Part shown: one piece after another, positions 15,500-23,800 of the stretch | Layout of the letters: every line of letters starts with the position of its first letter | Numbering within the stretch: position 1 is the first letter of the stretch | Assembly: GCF_042408735.1 (NCBI RefSeq) | Contig: NZ_JBHOQV010000094.1 | Location: 103,180-167,179, forward strand | Length of the DNA stretch: 64,000 nucleotides | Reading direction: 5' to 3' | Source: Thermogemmatispora sp042408735 | GTDB taxonomy: Bacteria > Chloroflexota > Ktedonobacteria > Ktedonobacterales > Ktedonobacteraceae | The notes under the pieces: generated by a model | Told to the model about the DNA's origin: nothing | Seen by the model: only the letters and a program-made list of their open reading frames with translations | Databases searched by the model: none | Position numbers and translations under genes: made by a program

Positions 15500-17104
15500 A
15501 TGGGTGAAATTGGTGCTGCTCGGGCGACTGCCCGCTTGCGGGCAATGCCTCACACGCTGCGCCTGCGCCTGGTCTTCTGGTATGGCCTACTGCTAACGAT
15601 CACGCTCGTGGCCTTTGGCACCTTGATTTTCCTCCTGGCAAGTAATGCACTCAACCAGAGCGTGATCACTAATACCCGCGTCGTTGGCCACGCCGCCTTG
15701 CTCGACGTCGAGCGACAGCTCCAGCCCAACCCGCCCTATTTGCCTCTTAATCCTGATCTGCATGATATTGATCTCTATCGTACCCCGATTGTATTTGCCC
15801 TCTTGACCCCTGATGGTCAGGTAGTGTACTCCTCGAATGGCAGCCAGCTCAGTATGTTACCGCGGAATGGTGCGGCTTGGAATGCCGCTCTGCGTCGCCA
15901 GGAGGCCTGGTATACCACTGAAGTCAATGGCGACCGCCTCTACGTCGGTGTACTCCCGATCTGCCAGCCCAAAACAGCAAACACACTGCCGGCTGAGGTC
16001 AGCGCCACAGCAGTTCCCGCCTGTCAGGGTCCGCTCGTCGGTCTGCTGCTGGTGGCGAAATCCTTTAACGACGTCGACAATATTCTGCTCCTGCTCAAGA
16101 CACTGCTTGTGGTTGCCAGTGCTGTTATTCTCATCGGGGCCCTGGCAGGTGGCTGGTTCATTGTCAGTCACATCCTGCGCCCGCTAGAAGACGTCGTAGC
16201 AACAGCGCGCGCTATCAAAGAAGCCACAGCCCGCGGTACCCGCATTGGTGATCTGAGCCTGCGCGTTCCACGCCCGCGTCGTCACGACGAAATCGGGCTG
16301 GTGATCGATTCTTTCAACGCTATGCTCAGCGACCTGGAACACGCTGTTCGTGCTCAGCGCCGCTTCATCGCTGATGCCTCACACGAGCTGCGCGCCCCGC
16401 TCACCACCATTCAGGGCAACCTGGCCTTTCTCCAGCGCCATATCGATGAGTTGCCGCCCGAGGAACGACGAACGATGCTCTGCGATGCCCATAGTGAAAC
16501 TCTGCGCCTTGCTCGTCTGGTCGATGACCTCCTGCTACTGGCACGGGCCGATGCAAGTTTCGCTCGCCGGAATGCCGAGGAGGAGATCGCCGCAGGCAGC
16601 AATGGCCGACGCGCTCTTCCGCCAGTCGTTGAGCTAGATCGAGTGGTCCTGCATCTCATCCGTCAGCTACGTCTTCGTCTCCAAGCCGAGGATTCACCTC
16701 TTAAACTTGAGATCGGACATATTGAGCCAGTACGTGTACGTGGTGAGGAAGAGCAATTAAGACGTCTGATGCTCATTTTGCTTGATAATGCCCTGAAATA
16801 TACCCCGGCTGAAAGTGAACAGCAGCCAGGACGGGTAGTCGTTTCTCTGGAGCGCATTGGCAATGAAGCCCTGCTACGCGTCAGTGATACGGGGATCGGC
16901 ATCGATCCCGCTGACCTCCCTCACATTTTCGAACGCTTCTATCGAGCCGACCGGGCTCGCCAGCGCCCAGGCACAGGCCTTGGCCTGGCTATCGCCCAGA
17001 CGCTGGTTGAGCAGTTCGGCGGACGCATCGGGGCCGAGAGTGTGCCTGGCGAAGGAAGCACCTTTAGCGTGTGGCTACCTGTCGCCACACCCGGCAGCCA
17101 GTGA
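15500..17104 (+). CDS. Sensor histidine kinase (partner of the 14642 regulator)
   Basis: This 534-residue membrane kinase has a first transmembrane helix near 25-47, an extracytoplasmic sensor of about 170 residues, a second helix near 203-228 and a HAMP linker with DEIGLVIDSFNAMLSDLE. The dimerisation helix RRFIADASHELRAPLTTIQG carries phospho-acceptor H295. The ATPase domain shows LILLDNALKYTP (N box), VSDTGIGIDPADLPHIFERF (G1/F) and GTGLGLAIAQTLV (G2). All catalytic boxes are intact. The extracellular part contains a CQPK and an ACQG segment that may form a disulfide. ATG 15500 has GAGGAAATGG upstream; ATG 15545 is an alternative without a clear site. Confidence 0.92.
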   Translation: MGEIGAARATARLRAMPHTLRLRLVFWYGLLLTITLVAFGTLIFLLASNALNQSVITNTRVVGHAALLDVERQLQPNPPYLPLNPDLHDIDLYRTPIVFALLTPDGQVVYSSNGSQLSMLPRNGAAWNAALRRQEAWYTTEVNGDRLYVGVLPICQPKTANTLPAEVSATAVPACQGPLVGLLLVAKSFNDVDNILLLLKTLLVVASAVILIGALAGGWFIVSHILRPLEDVVATARAIKEATARGTRIGDLSLRVPRPRRHDEIGLVIDSFNAMLSDLEHAVRAQRRFIADASHELRAPLTTIQGNLAFLQRHIDELPPEERRTMLCDAHSETLRLARLVDDLLLLARADASFARRNAEEEIAAGSNGRRALPPVVELDRVVLHLIRQLRLRLQAEDSPLKLEIGHIEPVRVRGEEEQLRRLMLILLDNALKYTPAESEQQPGRVVVSLERIGNEALLRVSDTGIGIDPADLPHIFERFYRADRARQRPGTGLGLAIAQTLVEQFGGRIGAESVPGEGSTFSVWLPVATPGSQ

Positions 17105-17227
17105 GGGTTGGCGGCGCTTGGCAGTTGAAGACAAGCACACAACCCTGTTGAGGCGAGCGGCCAGCCTGCTTCTGCCCTCTCCATCCCGTAGGCAAGCGCG
17201 ATGCCGCATTTCTACGCTGCTCAGGTG

Positions 17228-17686
17228 CTACTCAGACTTTTCTCCCTCGGTGTTGGGCAAGGATTGGTCGCCGGATGATGAGGCCAAGTCTTCAGGATAC
17301 GTCAGATCAAAGAAAGGTGAAGGCTCTTCTGTACGAATGTTGGGAGCATATGGTCCACGCCGGTCAGGCCCTGAGTGGGCGTCATAGGCCCCATAGCCTT
17401 GCAGCAGCTCCGCCGCCTTCTGGGCGCTAGCTGGAGGCAGACCGGCGACGCGCACTGTAACAAGGGCGTGTCCTGCCCGAAATTCTTGTTCATAAAAGTG
17501 GGCCTCTTCCTCGGGCACGCCAGCCTCCGTGAGATAGGCCAGGTCCAGGCGAGGTCGGCGCATCTCCTGCGGATTGGCCAAACCTAGATAGTCAGCTCCA
17601 AAGCCTGCTGCGCGCAGGGTCTCATAGGCCTGCCTCGCCTGGCGGGGATCTTCAAAAACGCCGACAATCACATTGCTCTCTGCCAT
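17228..17686 (-). CDS. General stress protein 17M / YflT-domain protein
   Basis: This 152-residue soluble protein has the general-stress-17M (YflT-type) alpha/beta fold. NVIVGVFEDPRQARQAYETL at the start, then GFGADYLGLANP, and a second half with GVPEEEAHFYEQEFRAGHAL and VTVRVAGLPPASAQKAAELL. The C-terminus after residue 110 is polar and Pro/Asp-rich. Such proteins are induced by stress in other bacteria, but their mechanism is unknown. ATG 17686 has GGAGGAAGAG upstream; the longer frame to 17797 is unconserved. A dyad at 17824-17854 covers the likely -35 region. Confidence 0.8.
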   Translation of the reverse strand: MAESNVIVGVFEDPRQARQAYETLRAAGFGADYLGLANPQEMRRPRLDLAYLTEAGVPEEEAHFYEQEFRAGHALVTVRVAGLPPASAQKAAELLQGYGAYDAHSGPDRRGPYAPNIRTEEPSPFFDLTYPEDLASSSGDQSLPNTEGEKSE

Positions 17687-18034
17687 ATCTGCTTTCTCTT
17701 CCTCCCTTGCTCTTGTGCTCTTGCCTATTAGGGACGCCTCAAAGGCTCTGCTCTGACTCTCTTCTTTCGTCTGCTGAGCCGGTGGCCTCTCTGGCAATGC
17801 TCGCTAGTTACTATACTGGCTTGCCACTGTCACGAAGATTCCACGTGTCAGTGGGAGCCGTCGTGACTCTACCATAGCCTGTTATCACCGGCTATGCGGA
17901 AGGAAACTGCGACAAGGGGAGATGGAGCAAGAGGACCGCCTGCCTCGTGTTTTTCTATGAGCACGCGTCTGGCGTGGCTGGTTAGCCAAAACAGGAGTCG
18001 TCAATCAACCGCTCAGGCGGAGGAGGAACCGAAG
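17687..18034. other. Divergent intergenic region with two inverted repeats
   Basis: Between the stress protein and the SDR gene, a minus-strand -10 (TATAGT, 17810-17815) lies near an inverted repeat: CCACTGTCACG (17824-17834) against CGTGTCAGTGG (17844-17854), one mismatch. A second repeat has CATAGCC (17873-17879) against GGCTATG (17890-17896). Both could be regulator sites. No gene is apparent. Confidence 0.45.
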
Positions 18035-18802
18035 ATGCAGCTTGCCAACAAGGTCGCTCTGATCACCGGGGGTGACAGCGGGATCGGACGAGCTATGGCC
18101 CTGCGCTTCGCCAGCGAAGGGGCGCGAGTGACCATTAGCTATGCTCATGCTGCGGAGAAGGCGAGGGAGGTGCAGCAGCTTATTGAACAAGGAGAAGGAC
18201 AGGTCCTTGTGCTGCAGGCTGATATAGCCCAGTACCAGCAGGCCATAGCGCTTGTAGAGCGAACAGTCGAGCATTACGGTCGCCTTGATATCCTGGTCAA
18301 CAACGCCGGTATGGAGATCCATCATCCGTTTGTCGAGGTGACTGAGGAAGAGTTCGATCACGTGCTGGCGGTGGATCTCAAAGGCCCCTTTTTTTGCGCC
18401 CAGGCAGCGGCTCGCCAGATGATCAAGCAAGGAACAGCGGGGCGCATTATCAATGTTTCCTCTGTTCACGAGGATCTACCTATGCCTCTCAATGTACCCT
18501 ATTGCTGTGCTAAAGGTGGCCTGCGCATGTTGATGCGTACCATCTGTCTAGAGCTGGCCCCCTATCAGATTACAGTTAACAACATTGCCCCTGGTGCTAT
18601 CGATACGCCGATCGACGCTGATGTCAAAGCCGATCCTCAGAAATACCAAGCGCTGCTAGAGGAGATCCCGCTGCATCGCATGGGCCAGCCTGAGGAGGTC
18701 GCCGCTCTGGCTGTTTACCTGGCCTCCGATGCGGCTGCCTATGTCACAGGCTCGACCTTTGTCATCGACGGTGGCCTCATGCGCAATACAGGCTCACTCT
18801 AG
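18035..18802 (+). CDS. SDR oxidoreductase, glucose-1-dehydrogenase-like
   Basis: This short-chain dehydrogenase of 255 residues has the cofactor loop LITGGDSGIGRAMALRF (about 9-25), LVNNAGMEIHHPF and the catalytic serine in INVSSVHEDLPMPL. The YxxxK pair is in VPYCCAKGGLRMLMRT, and the late IAPGAIDTPI segment is also present. The VHEDLPMPLNVPY run and the C-terminal FVIDGGLMRNTGSL resemble bacterial glucose 1-dehydrogenases, which oxidise glucose with NAD(P). The exact substrate cannot be read from sequence. ATG 18035 follows GGAGGAGGAAC, much better than the far upstream in-frame ATG at 17894. It is followed by a strong hairpin. Confidence 0.85.
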   Translation: MQLANKVALITGGDSGIGRAMALRFASEGARVTISYAHAAEKAREVQQLIEQGEGQVLVLQADIAQYQQAIALVERTVEHYGRLDILVNNAGMEIHHPFVEVTEEEFDHVLAVDLKGPFFCAQAAARQMIKQGTAGRIINVSSVHEDLPMPLNVPYCCAKGGLRMLMRTICLELAPYQITVNNIAPGAIDTPIDADVKADPQKYQALLEEIPLHRMGQPEEVAALAVYLASDAAAYVTGSTFVIDGGLMRNTGSL

Positions 18803-18894
18803 CGAAGCGGCAAGGGCAGAAATGCTGACCCGATCTCTCCGCCGTCTTGCATAGCTGCTCGCCCAGTCCCTTGCTCCAACCAGGCCAGTGTAGC

Positions 18895-18944
18895 TGTGGC
18901 TGGATCATAAGCCTTGCGCGACAGGGCGCTATGATCCAGCCACA
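18895..18944. terminator. Perfect 15-bp stem-loop between convergent genes
   Basis: TGTGGCTGGATCATA (18895-18909) pairs perfectly with TATGATCCAGCCACA (18930-18944) across a 20-nt loop. It lies between the SDR gene (plus) and the ClC gene (minus). No T-run follows on either strand, so it may end transcription with Rho or protect 3' ends. Confidence 0.6.
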
Positions 18945-19028
18945 AAAGGAGCCATCTCGTTGATGACGCCTGGCCTGGGGTGGCGTTATTCGTACACTTT
19001 TTGTGTAAACCGAGCGGGGCTTTTGGGT

Positions 19029-21029
19029 TCAGCGACGTGTCTGCTGACCCTCACCGTGCTCGCTATCAGGTGCAGAGAGATGCTCGTCGCGCAGACGCAG
19101 AGCCTGTAAGCGGGCCCCGAGAGGGAAGAGAAGGCGAATGCGCAGAACGCGCTCGCGACTTCGCTCCTCGATCAAGGTACGCACGCGCGCCTTAAGGAGA
19201 TCGCTCAGCGAGACCAGTCCAACCAGGCGTCCGGTCGCAGGCTCCACCACCGGCAGACGCGTCAGCCCGGTCTCAGCCATGCGATAGACCACGGAGCGAA
19301 GCGGCTCATCGGGATAGCAAACCACTGGCTGGCGGCGGATCGACTCAACAAGCAAACGCCCATTCTGTTGCTCGGCGCTCTCCTTGTGCTCGCGGGAAAG
19401 CAGCTCCAGATCGCGGCGCGTCAACACTCCAACGAGGCGCTCTTGCTCGTCGATCAAAGGATAAAGGCGCTGACCGTGCTGATGGGAGACGCGCCGCAGC
19501 GATTGCAGCAGCTCCTTTTGCGGCAGCGAAGCGGGCAGTGCCACGATGCTGGTGCGCATCACCTCGCGGATAAAGATGATCTCCAATGGATCAATAGAGT
19601 ACTCGCGAGTCAGATGGTAGCCGCGCCGGCTGACCTTCTCCGTCAAGATCGAGCGCCGCATCACCAGAACCGTGAAGGCGTGAGCTGAGGTCACGGCGAT
19701 CAAAAGGGGGAGCAAAGCGTTGACATCGTGGGTCAATTCCAGCATAAAAACAATGCCGGTGAATGGAGAGCGCATTGTTCCGCCGAGAATAGCCCCCATG
19801 CTTACCAGAGGCCAAAACCCGCGTCCCTCAGCAGGAAGCAAAGGGGTCAACAGTCCGCCTAGAGCGCCGCCCATCAGAAGAAGGGGAGCCAGCACGCCGC
19901 CTGAGGTACCGGAGCCGAGCGAGATCGCCCAGATGGTAGACTTAACCAACAAGACGCCCACAATGATCGTGAGGGGAACATTGCCCTGCAAAAGAGCGCT
20001 GATGGTAGCGTAGCCTACCCCCAGAGCCTGGGGAAAGATCAGCCCGCCCAGGCCGATGGCCAGACCTCCGATGGCCGGCCACCACATCCAATGGATGGGC
20101 AACGCACGGAAGGCATCTTCTGAGGCATAGACTGCGCTTGTTAACAAGGCCGAGAGGATACCAGCAAGCAGACCAACAGCCAGGCAGCAGAGCATCGCTC
20201 GGGGACCAATGAACGCTGGGTGGGGAGGCACCGGAAAGAGCGGTCCCATACCGATCAGGTAGCGTCGCAGCACGGCGGCTGTCGCGCTGGCCAACGCGAC
20301 GGGGATCATGCTACGCGGCTTCCACTCGAAGAGGAGCAGCTCTACGGCAAGCAGCACCGCCGCCACAGGTGAGGCGAACGTGGCCGACATGCCTGCTGCC
20401 GCCCCAGCAACGAGCAGCGTCTTGCGTTCAGCGCTGCTCAGATGGAAGAATTGAGCGATCATCGAGCCAAACGCTCCTCCGGTCATAATAATCGGACCCT
20501 CTGCCCCAAAGGGACCGCCAGAGCCGATCGAGATGGCCGAGGAGAGCGGCTTGAGAAAAGCAACGCGCGGTTGCACGCGGCTACCATTGATCAGAATCGC
20601 CTCAATAGCTTCAGGGATGCCGTGTCCACGGATACGCTCCGAACCGTAGCGCGCCATCAGGCCGATGATCAAAGCTCCAATGATCGGCACCAGCACCTCA
20701 AAAGGGCCGAGATGGTTCCCTGCCGGCGAAACCAGGGAGGTATCGAAGCGCTGATAAAAGAAGAGATTGGTAAACAAGCCAATGAGGCGCAATAAGACGA
20801 GGGCGACAACTGCCCCAAGGGCACCGATGGCGATGGCCAGCAAGGAGATGGGGATGACCCGCACTGTGGTCGTAAAGTCGCCAAGACGTTCGCCCTTCTG
20901 ATCTTCATCCTCTCCCCTCAGCGCCTGTAGCAGAGTCCTCCATAGTCGGCTGCCCTTTTGCATCCGCAGAGCCTGCTGTTGAGAACTGTTTTGCCCTTTT
21001 TGATATTTTTGTAAAGCAAAAATATTCAT
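19029..21029 (-). CDS. ClC-family chloride channel/antiporter with C-terminal CBS pair
   Basis: This 666-residue membrane protein has a ClC transport core (about 55-460) and two CBS domains (about 490-630). Selectivity motifs are GHGIPEAIEA (136-145), SIGSGGPFGAEGPI (167-180, with the gating-type Glu at 177) and SLGSGTSGGVLAPLLLMGGA. The Glu at 177 suggests a proton/chloride exchanger or gated channel. The CBS pair may sense adenine nucleotides. Its ATG overlaps the stop of the MarR gene by four bases (ATGA), so the two are translationally coupled. MarR control through the palindrome at 21561 is likely. Confidence 0.92.
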   Translation of the reverse strand: MNIFALQKYQKGQNSSQQQALRMQKGSRLWRTLLQALRGEDEDQKGERLGDFTTTVRVIPISLLAIAIGALGAVVALVLLRLIGLFTNLFFYQRFDTSLVSPAGNHLGPFEVLVPIIGALIIGLMARYGSERIRGHGIPEAIEAILINGSRVQPRVAFLKPLSSAISIGSGGPFGAEGPIIMTGGAFGSMIAQFFHLSSAERKTLLVAGAAAGMSATFASPVAAVLLAVELLLFEWKPRSMIPVALASATAAVLRRYLIGMGPLFPVPPHPAFIGPRAMLCCLAVGLLAGILSALLTSAVYASEDAFRALPIHWMWWPAIGGLAIGLGGLIFPQALGVGYATISALLQGNVPLTIIVGVLLVKSTIWAISLGSGTSGGVLAPLLLMGGALGGLLTPLLPAEGRGFWPLVSMGAILGGTMRSPFTGIVFMLELTHDVNALLPLLIAVTSAHAFTVLVMRRSILTEKVSRRGYHLTREYSIDPLEIIFIREVMRTSIVALPASLPQKELLQSLRRVSHQHGQRLYPLIDEQERLVGVLTRRDLELLSREHKESAEQQNGRLLVESIRRQPVVCYPDEPLRSVVYRMAETGLTRLPVVEPATGRLVGLVSLSDLLKARVRTLIEERSRERVLRIRLLFPLGARLQALRLRDEHLSAPDSEHGEGQQTRR

Positions 21030-21538
21030 ATCTCATTATTCCCTTGATCCACTTGATCCTTATGTTCTGGGTGAGGCTCGGCCTGCTGTGTTTGGGGCAC
21101 AGCGGCTTGCTGTGTGTCTTGGAGAATAGCCTGCAACGCGGCAACCAAAGCCGGCCCAACAATCTGTAGCTCGGCTCGGTGATAGGCGGCCAGGGTGTGT
21201 AGTACCTGCTCTCCGTGAGGAGTGAGCGAGATGATCACCTGACGCTGATCGAGCGTGTCGCGTTGTTTCCGCACAAGGTCACGCTCAGCCAGTCGGTTGA
21301 GCAGCTCAACAGCGCTATGGTGCTGAATCTGCAGGCGCTCCGCCAGCTCGGTAATGGTGGCCTTGCGTCCCTCAGGTAGACCCTTCAGCGCTAGCAGAAG
21401 CTGGTAATGCTGCGGCTCCAGACCAGCTTCGCGCGCGACCTGCTCGCTGAAGCGCAGGAAGCGCCGAATCTGGTAGCGGAATTCTGCTAGAGCGCGGTAG
21501 TCGATGGGCTGATCCTGATGGTTGGCTGCTGATGGCAT
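21026..21538 (-). CDS. MarR-family transcriptional regulator
   Basis: This 170-residue winged-helix regulator has a dimerisation helix (YRALAEFRYQIRRFLRFSEQ), the DNA-binding helices TITELAERLQIQHHSAVELL and the wing LVRKQRDTLDQRQVIISLTP. The C-terminal 35 residues are a polar Gln/Glu-rich tail not usual for the family. ATG 21538 is preferred. A TTG at 21562 would place the start inside the operator palindrome. It is coupled to the ClC gene by a 4-base overlap, so it probably represses its own operon and possibly the divergent lipoprotein gene. Confidence 0.9.
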   Translation of the reverse strand: MPSAANHQDQPIDYRALAEFRYQIRRFLRFSEQVAREAGLEPQHYQLLLALKGLPEGRKATITELAERLQIQHHSAVELLNRLAERDLVRKQRDTLDQRQVIISLTPHGEQVLHTLAAYHRAELQIVGPALVAALQAILQDTQQAAVPQTQQAEPHPEHKDQVDQGNNEI

Positions 21539-21560
21539 GCGTGGTCCCGTTCTTACTCTC

Positions 21561-21585
21561 AATTCTATCGGATTACGATAGAATT
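21561..21585. promoter_or_regulatory. Perfect 10-bp inverted repeat, probable MarR operator
   Basis: AATTCTATCG (21561-21570) and CGATAGAATT (21576-21585) are exact inverted copies with a 5-bp GATTA spacer. The dyad lies just upstream of the MarR start, in the size and place expected for a MarR-dimer operator. It sits in the divergent region shared with the lipoprotein gene. Confidence 0.75.
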
Positions 21586-21708
21586 GTAGGCCTCAAAGCC
21601 CCTCCCTGTCAAGGGATGGCTATTCAAGCCGTTCATATAGATTCTTATGGAAGAATACATCTCTATCTATACCTAGTTTTCTAACAATTTTTATATTTTA
21701 CAGACCTT

Positions 21709-21714
21709 TATAAT
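21709..21714 (+). promoter_or_regulatory. Candidate -10 element for the lipoprotein gene
   Basis: TATAAT (21709-21714) sits in an AT-rich stretch, about 75 bp before the chosen ATG. The -35 is not well matched. A small dyad ATTCTT/AAGAAT at 21641-21656 lies upstream. Confidence 0.4.
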
Positions 21715-21788
21715 CTAATTGTAGATAAAGAACAGAATATCATCATGTAACTGAAAAATATCCATACATGAAAGGAGGAAGCAAAAAG

Positions 21789-22658
21789 ATGCGCGTCCTT
21801 AAGCCAAGAGCTGTGTCCTGGGCTGGGGCACTAGCAGGGCTGGTCCTGCTCAGCCTATTAGCGGCCTGTGGGGCGGCGACCCCTTCCAGCGGAGCGGCGC
21901 CCAACAAGACGGCTGTGGCAGCCAGCTTTGCCAGCGTTGTGCTCAAGCATATGCCGATAGGCACAGCGCAACTCACCTGGACGCCACAAGATCACACCCT
22001 GACCGTCAAAGTCAGTATGCAAGGGCTGGTGCCGGGGACAAGCCATCCGGCCCATATTCACAAAGGAAGTTGCCAACATGCGGGGCCGGTCGTCTATCCC
22101 CTACCGATGTTACGGGCTGACGAGCATGGTCAGGCCAGCATCACCGCCATCTTCAAAGGTGAGACCCAGGGCATCCCTGTATCGGGCTGGTACATCAATG
22201 TCCACAATGGGCCGACCGCCATTACAGCGGACCAGATGCAGTCTATCTCCTGTGGCGACATCAGCAATCCGGCGGGGGCCTCTGCCAAAAGCCGACAGCA
22301 AGTGAGTGTTGTCCTGGGGGAGGATGTGGCCCCGAATCAGGCTGTCAAGGGGCAGGCTCAGCTCCGGCTGGCGGAGCGCACCCTAACCATTCATGTCTCC
22401 GTAAGTGGCCTGGCTCCCGATTCGAGCCATGATTTCCAGCTCCATGCTGGTAGCTGCAGCAACATGGGGCAATTGCTCTACCATCTGCCGCCCCTCAAGG
22501 CCAACGCGCGTGGCGAAGCCGACGCCAGCGTGACTGTCAAGGGGATCAGGTCTATCCCATCAAGCGGCTGGTATCTGGTCCTTTATCAGACGAGCGGCGC
22601 CTCACCCGAGGCCAATAGCGATATCATCGCCTGTGGTGATGTGGTTCCCGCCGTCTAA
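21789..22658 (+). CDS. Lipoprotein with two tandem copies of a CHRD/SOD-like beta domain
   Basis: This 289-residue lipoprotein has a signal peptide with lipobox LLAAC (Cys 27). Two similar domains follow. The first has TVKVSMQGLVPGTSHPAHIH, then GSCQHAGPVVYPLPML and SGWYINVHNGP. The second has TIHVSVSGLAPDSSHDFQLH, GSCSNMGQLLYHLPPL and SGWYLVLYQTSG. The HIHKGSC layout resembles CHRD-type and superoxide-dismutase-like domains, but the metal histidines of Cu/Zn SOD are not all evident and the second copy lacks the HIH. ATG 21789 has GGAGG ten bases upstream. It is divergent from the MarR-ClC pair across the palindrome. Function unknown. Confidence 0.75.
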   Translation: MRVLKPRAVSWAGALAGLVLLSLLAACGAATPSSGAAPNKTAVAASFASVVLKHMPIGTAQLTWTPQDHTLTVKVSMQGLVPGTSHPAHIHKGSCQHAGPVVYPLPMLRADEHGQASITAIFKGETQGIPVSGWYINVHNGPTAITADQMQSISCGDISNPAGASAKSRQQVSVVLGEDVAPNQAVKGQAQLRLAERTLTIHVSVSGLAPDSSHDFQLHAGSCSNMGQLLYHLPPLKANARGEADASVTVKGIRSIPSSGWYLVLYQTSGASPEANSDIIACGDVVPAV

Positions 22659-22663
22659 GGCTG

Positions 22664-22690
22664 AGAAGGACAGCAGGCTGCTCTCCTTCT
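22664..22690 (+). terminator. Stem-loop after the lipoprotein gene
   Basis: AGAAGGACAGC (22664-22674) pairs with GCTCTCCTTCT (22680-22690) with one mismatch and a 5-nt loop, six bases after the stop codon. No T-run follows. Confidence 0.5.
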
Positions 22691-22807
22691 GCTGACTGAA
22701 TGATAGACGCGGAGTGAGCCAGCAGCGAGCATAGCCGGCCAGGGCAGTCGGCTGTGTCGCTGGCTGGCTCCCCTTCTCTGTGGGGGCTTTGGCCCGCAAG
22801 CCGTTAT

Positions 22808-23695
22808 TCAGGCCAGGGCGCTTTTCGCTGGCAGGCTCATCTGAAGGCGACCGCTCAGAATAAGCCAGCCTGCCAGACAGCTCAGCAAGAGAATGGAAAG
22901 CACTCCGTGATAGGCGACCACGAAGAAGCGTGGATCACCAGCGAAGAGCATGGCGCTCAGATCCCCGCCAATGACATTGGTCGCTGCGTGGGCCAGGCTA
23001 CTCGCCCAGATGCTACCGCTCCTGAGACGCAACCAGCCGAAGATAATCGAGAGCCCAATCGTAAAAAGGATGAAGAGCATCGACCCCCACCAGGGATTTG
23101 GGTAGCCTTCGTAGCCCATGAAGATCAGGGGCAGGTGCCAGCAGCCCCAGATCACGCCAGTGACGATTGCTGCCAGCAACGGGCGCCTCGCACATAGCCG
23201 TAGCTGCAGATAGCTGCGCCAGCCGAATTCTTCGCCCCAGAGGATCGGTGTCACTAACACGGCGAAGATGAGCAGTTGCAAAAGCACGACGGGCCAGAGC
23301 GCCAGAGGCAGAGACCCGCTGTGAACCGTGGGCACTGAAAGCTTGAGGAAATGCTGGAGCGTGAGATCCGGTCTGGCTATGCCAAAAAGCAGGCTAACGC
23401 TGATAATCAGGCCCATGTTGATGAGAGGCAGCAGAAGCGCAAACAGATAGTAGCGCCACTTTCCTCCTCGTAGCGAGAGCGACAGGCCAGCATCGCTCAG
23501 CCCTTCGCGCGTGATCCAGAGTCGGACGATCAGGGCCGCGATGGCTGGCATGAAGCCACTTAACAAGGTCACCCCTTGAAAGAGCGGGCTCCCGACCGCT
23601 ATGCCTGCAAGCTGGCTCAAACCCCAACAAAGCCAGGCCCCCGCAAATGTGATCAGCAGGTACGCGATGATTCCTATGCGCTGGCTTTTTTCCAT
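22808..23695 (-). CDS. CPBP-family intramembrane metalloprotease
   Basis: This polytopic membrane protein of 295 residues has the three CPBP (Abi/CAAX protease-like) motifs: WGEEFGWRSYLQLRL (Glu-Glu...Arg), GVIWGCWHLPLIFMG (His), and SIWASSLAHAATNVIGG (His/Asn). About eight helices are predicted. Family members cleave substrates in the membrane or act in bacteriocin self-immunity; which applies here is unknown. It is divergent from a YtrA-type GntR regulator with a strong palindrome between them (23754-23784), so GntR control is likely. AGGAG lies 13 bases before the ATG. Confidence 0.87.
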   Translation of the reverse strand: MEKSQRIGIIAYLLITFAGAWLCWGLSQLAGIAVGSPLFQGVTLLSGFMPAIAALIVRLWITREGLSDAGLSLSLRGGKWRYYLFALLLPLINMGLIISVSLLFGIARPDLTLQHFLKLSVPTVHSGSLPLALWPVVLLQLLIFAVLVTPILWGEEFGWRSYLQLRLCARRPLLAAIVTGVIWGCWHLPLIFMGYEGYPNPWWGSMLFILFTIGLSIIFGWLRLRSGSIWASSLAHAATNVIGGDLSAMLFAGDPRFFVVAYHGVLSILLLSCLAGWLILSGRLQMSLPAKSALA

Positions 23696-23753
23696 GACGG
23701 AGCTGTTTCTCCTTTCCTTGCCCCCTTGCTATCGGGGAACTTGCTTCTTTGTG

Positions 23754-23784
23754 CTATCTGTTATATAATAACTATAACAAATAG
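23754..23784. promoter_or_regulatory. Large inverted repeat, probable GntR operator
   Basis: CTATCTGTTATA (23754-23765) and TATAACAAATAG (23773-23784) form 12-bp arms with one mismatch and a 7-bp spacer. The dyad lies in the 105-bp divergent gap between the CPBP protease and GntR genes, 17 bp before the GntR start. It would block both promoters. Confidence 0.72.
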
Positions 23785-23800
23785 TCAAGGCGGGCTGTCC

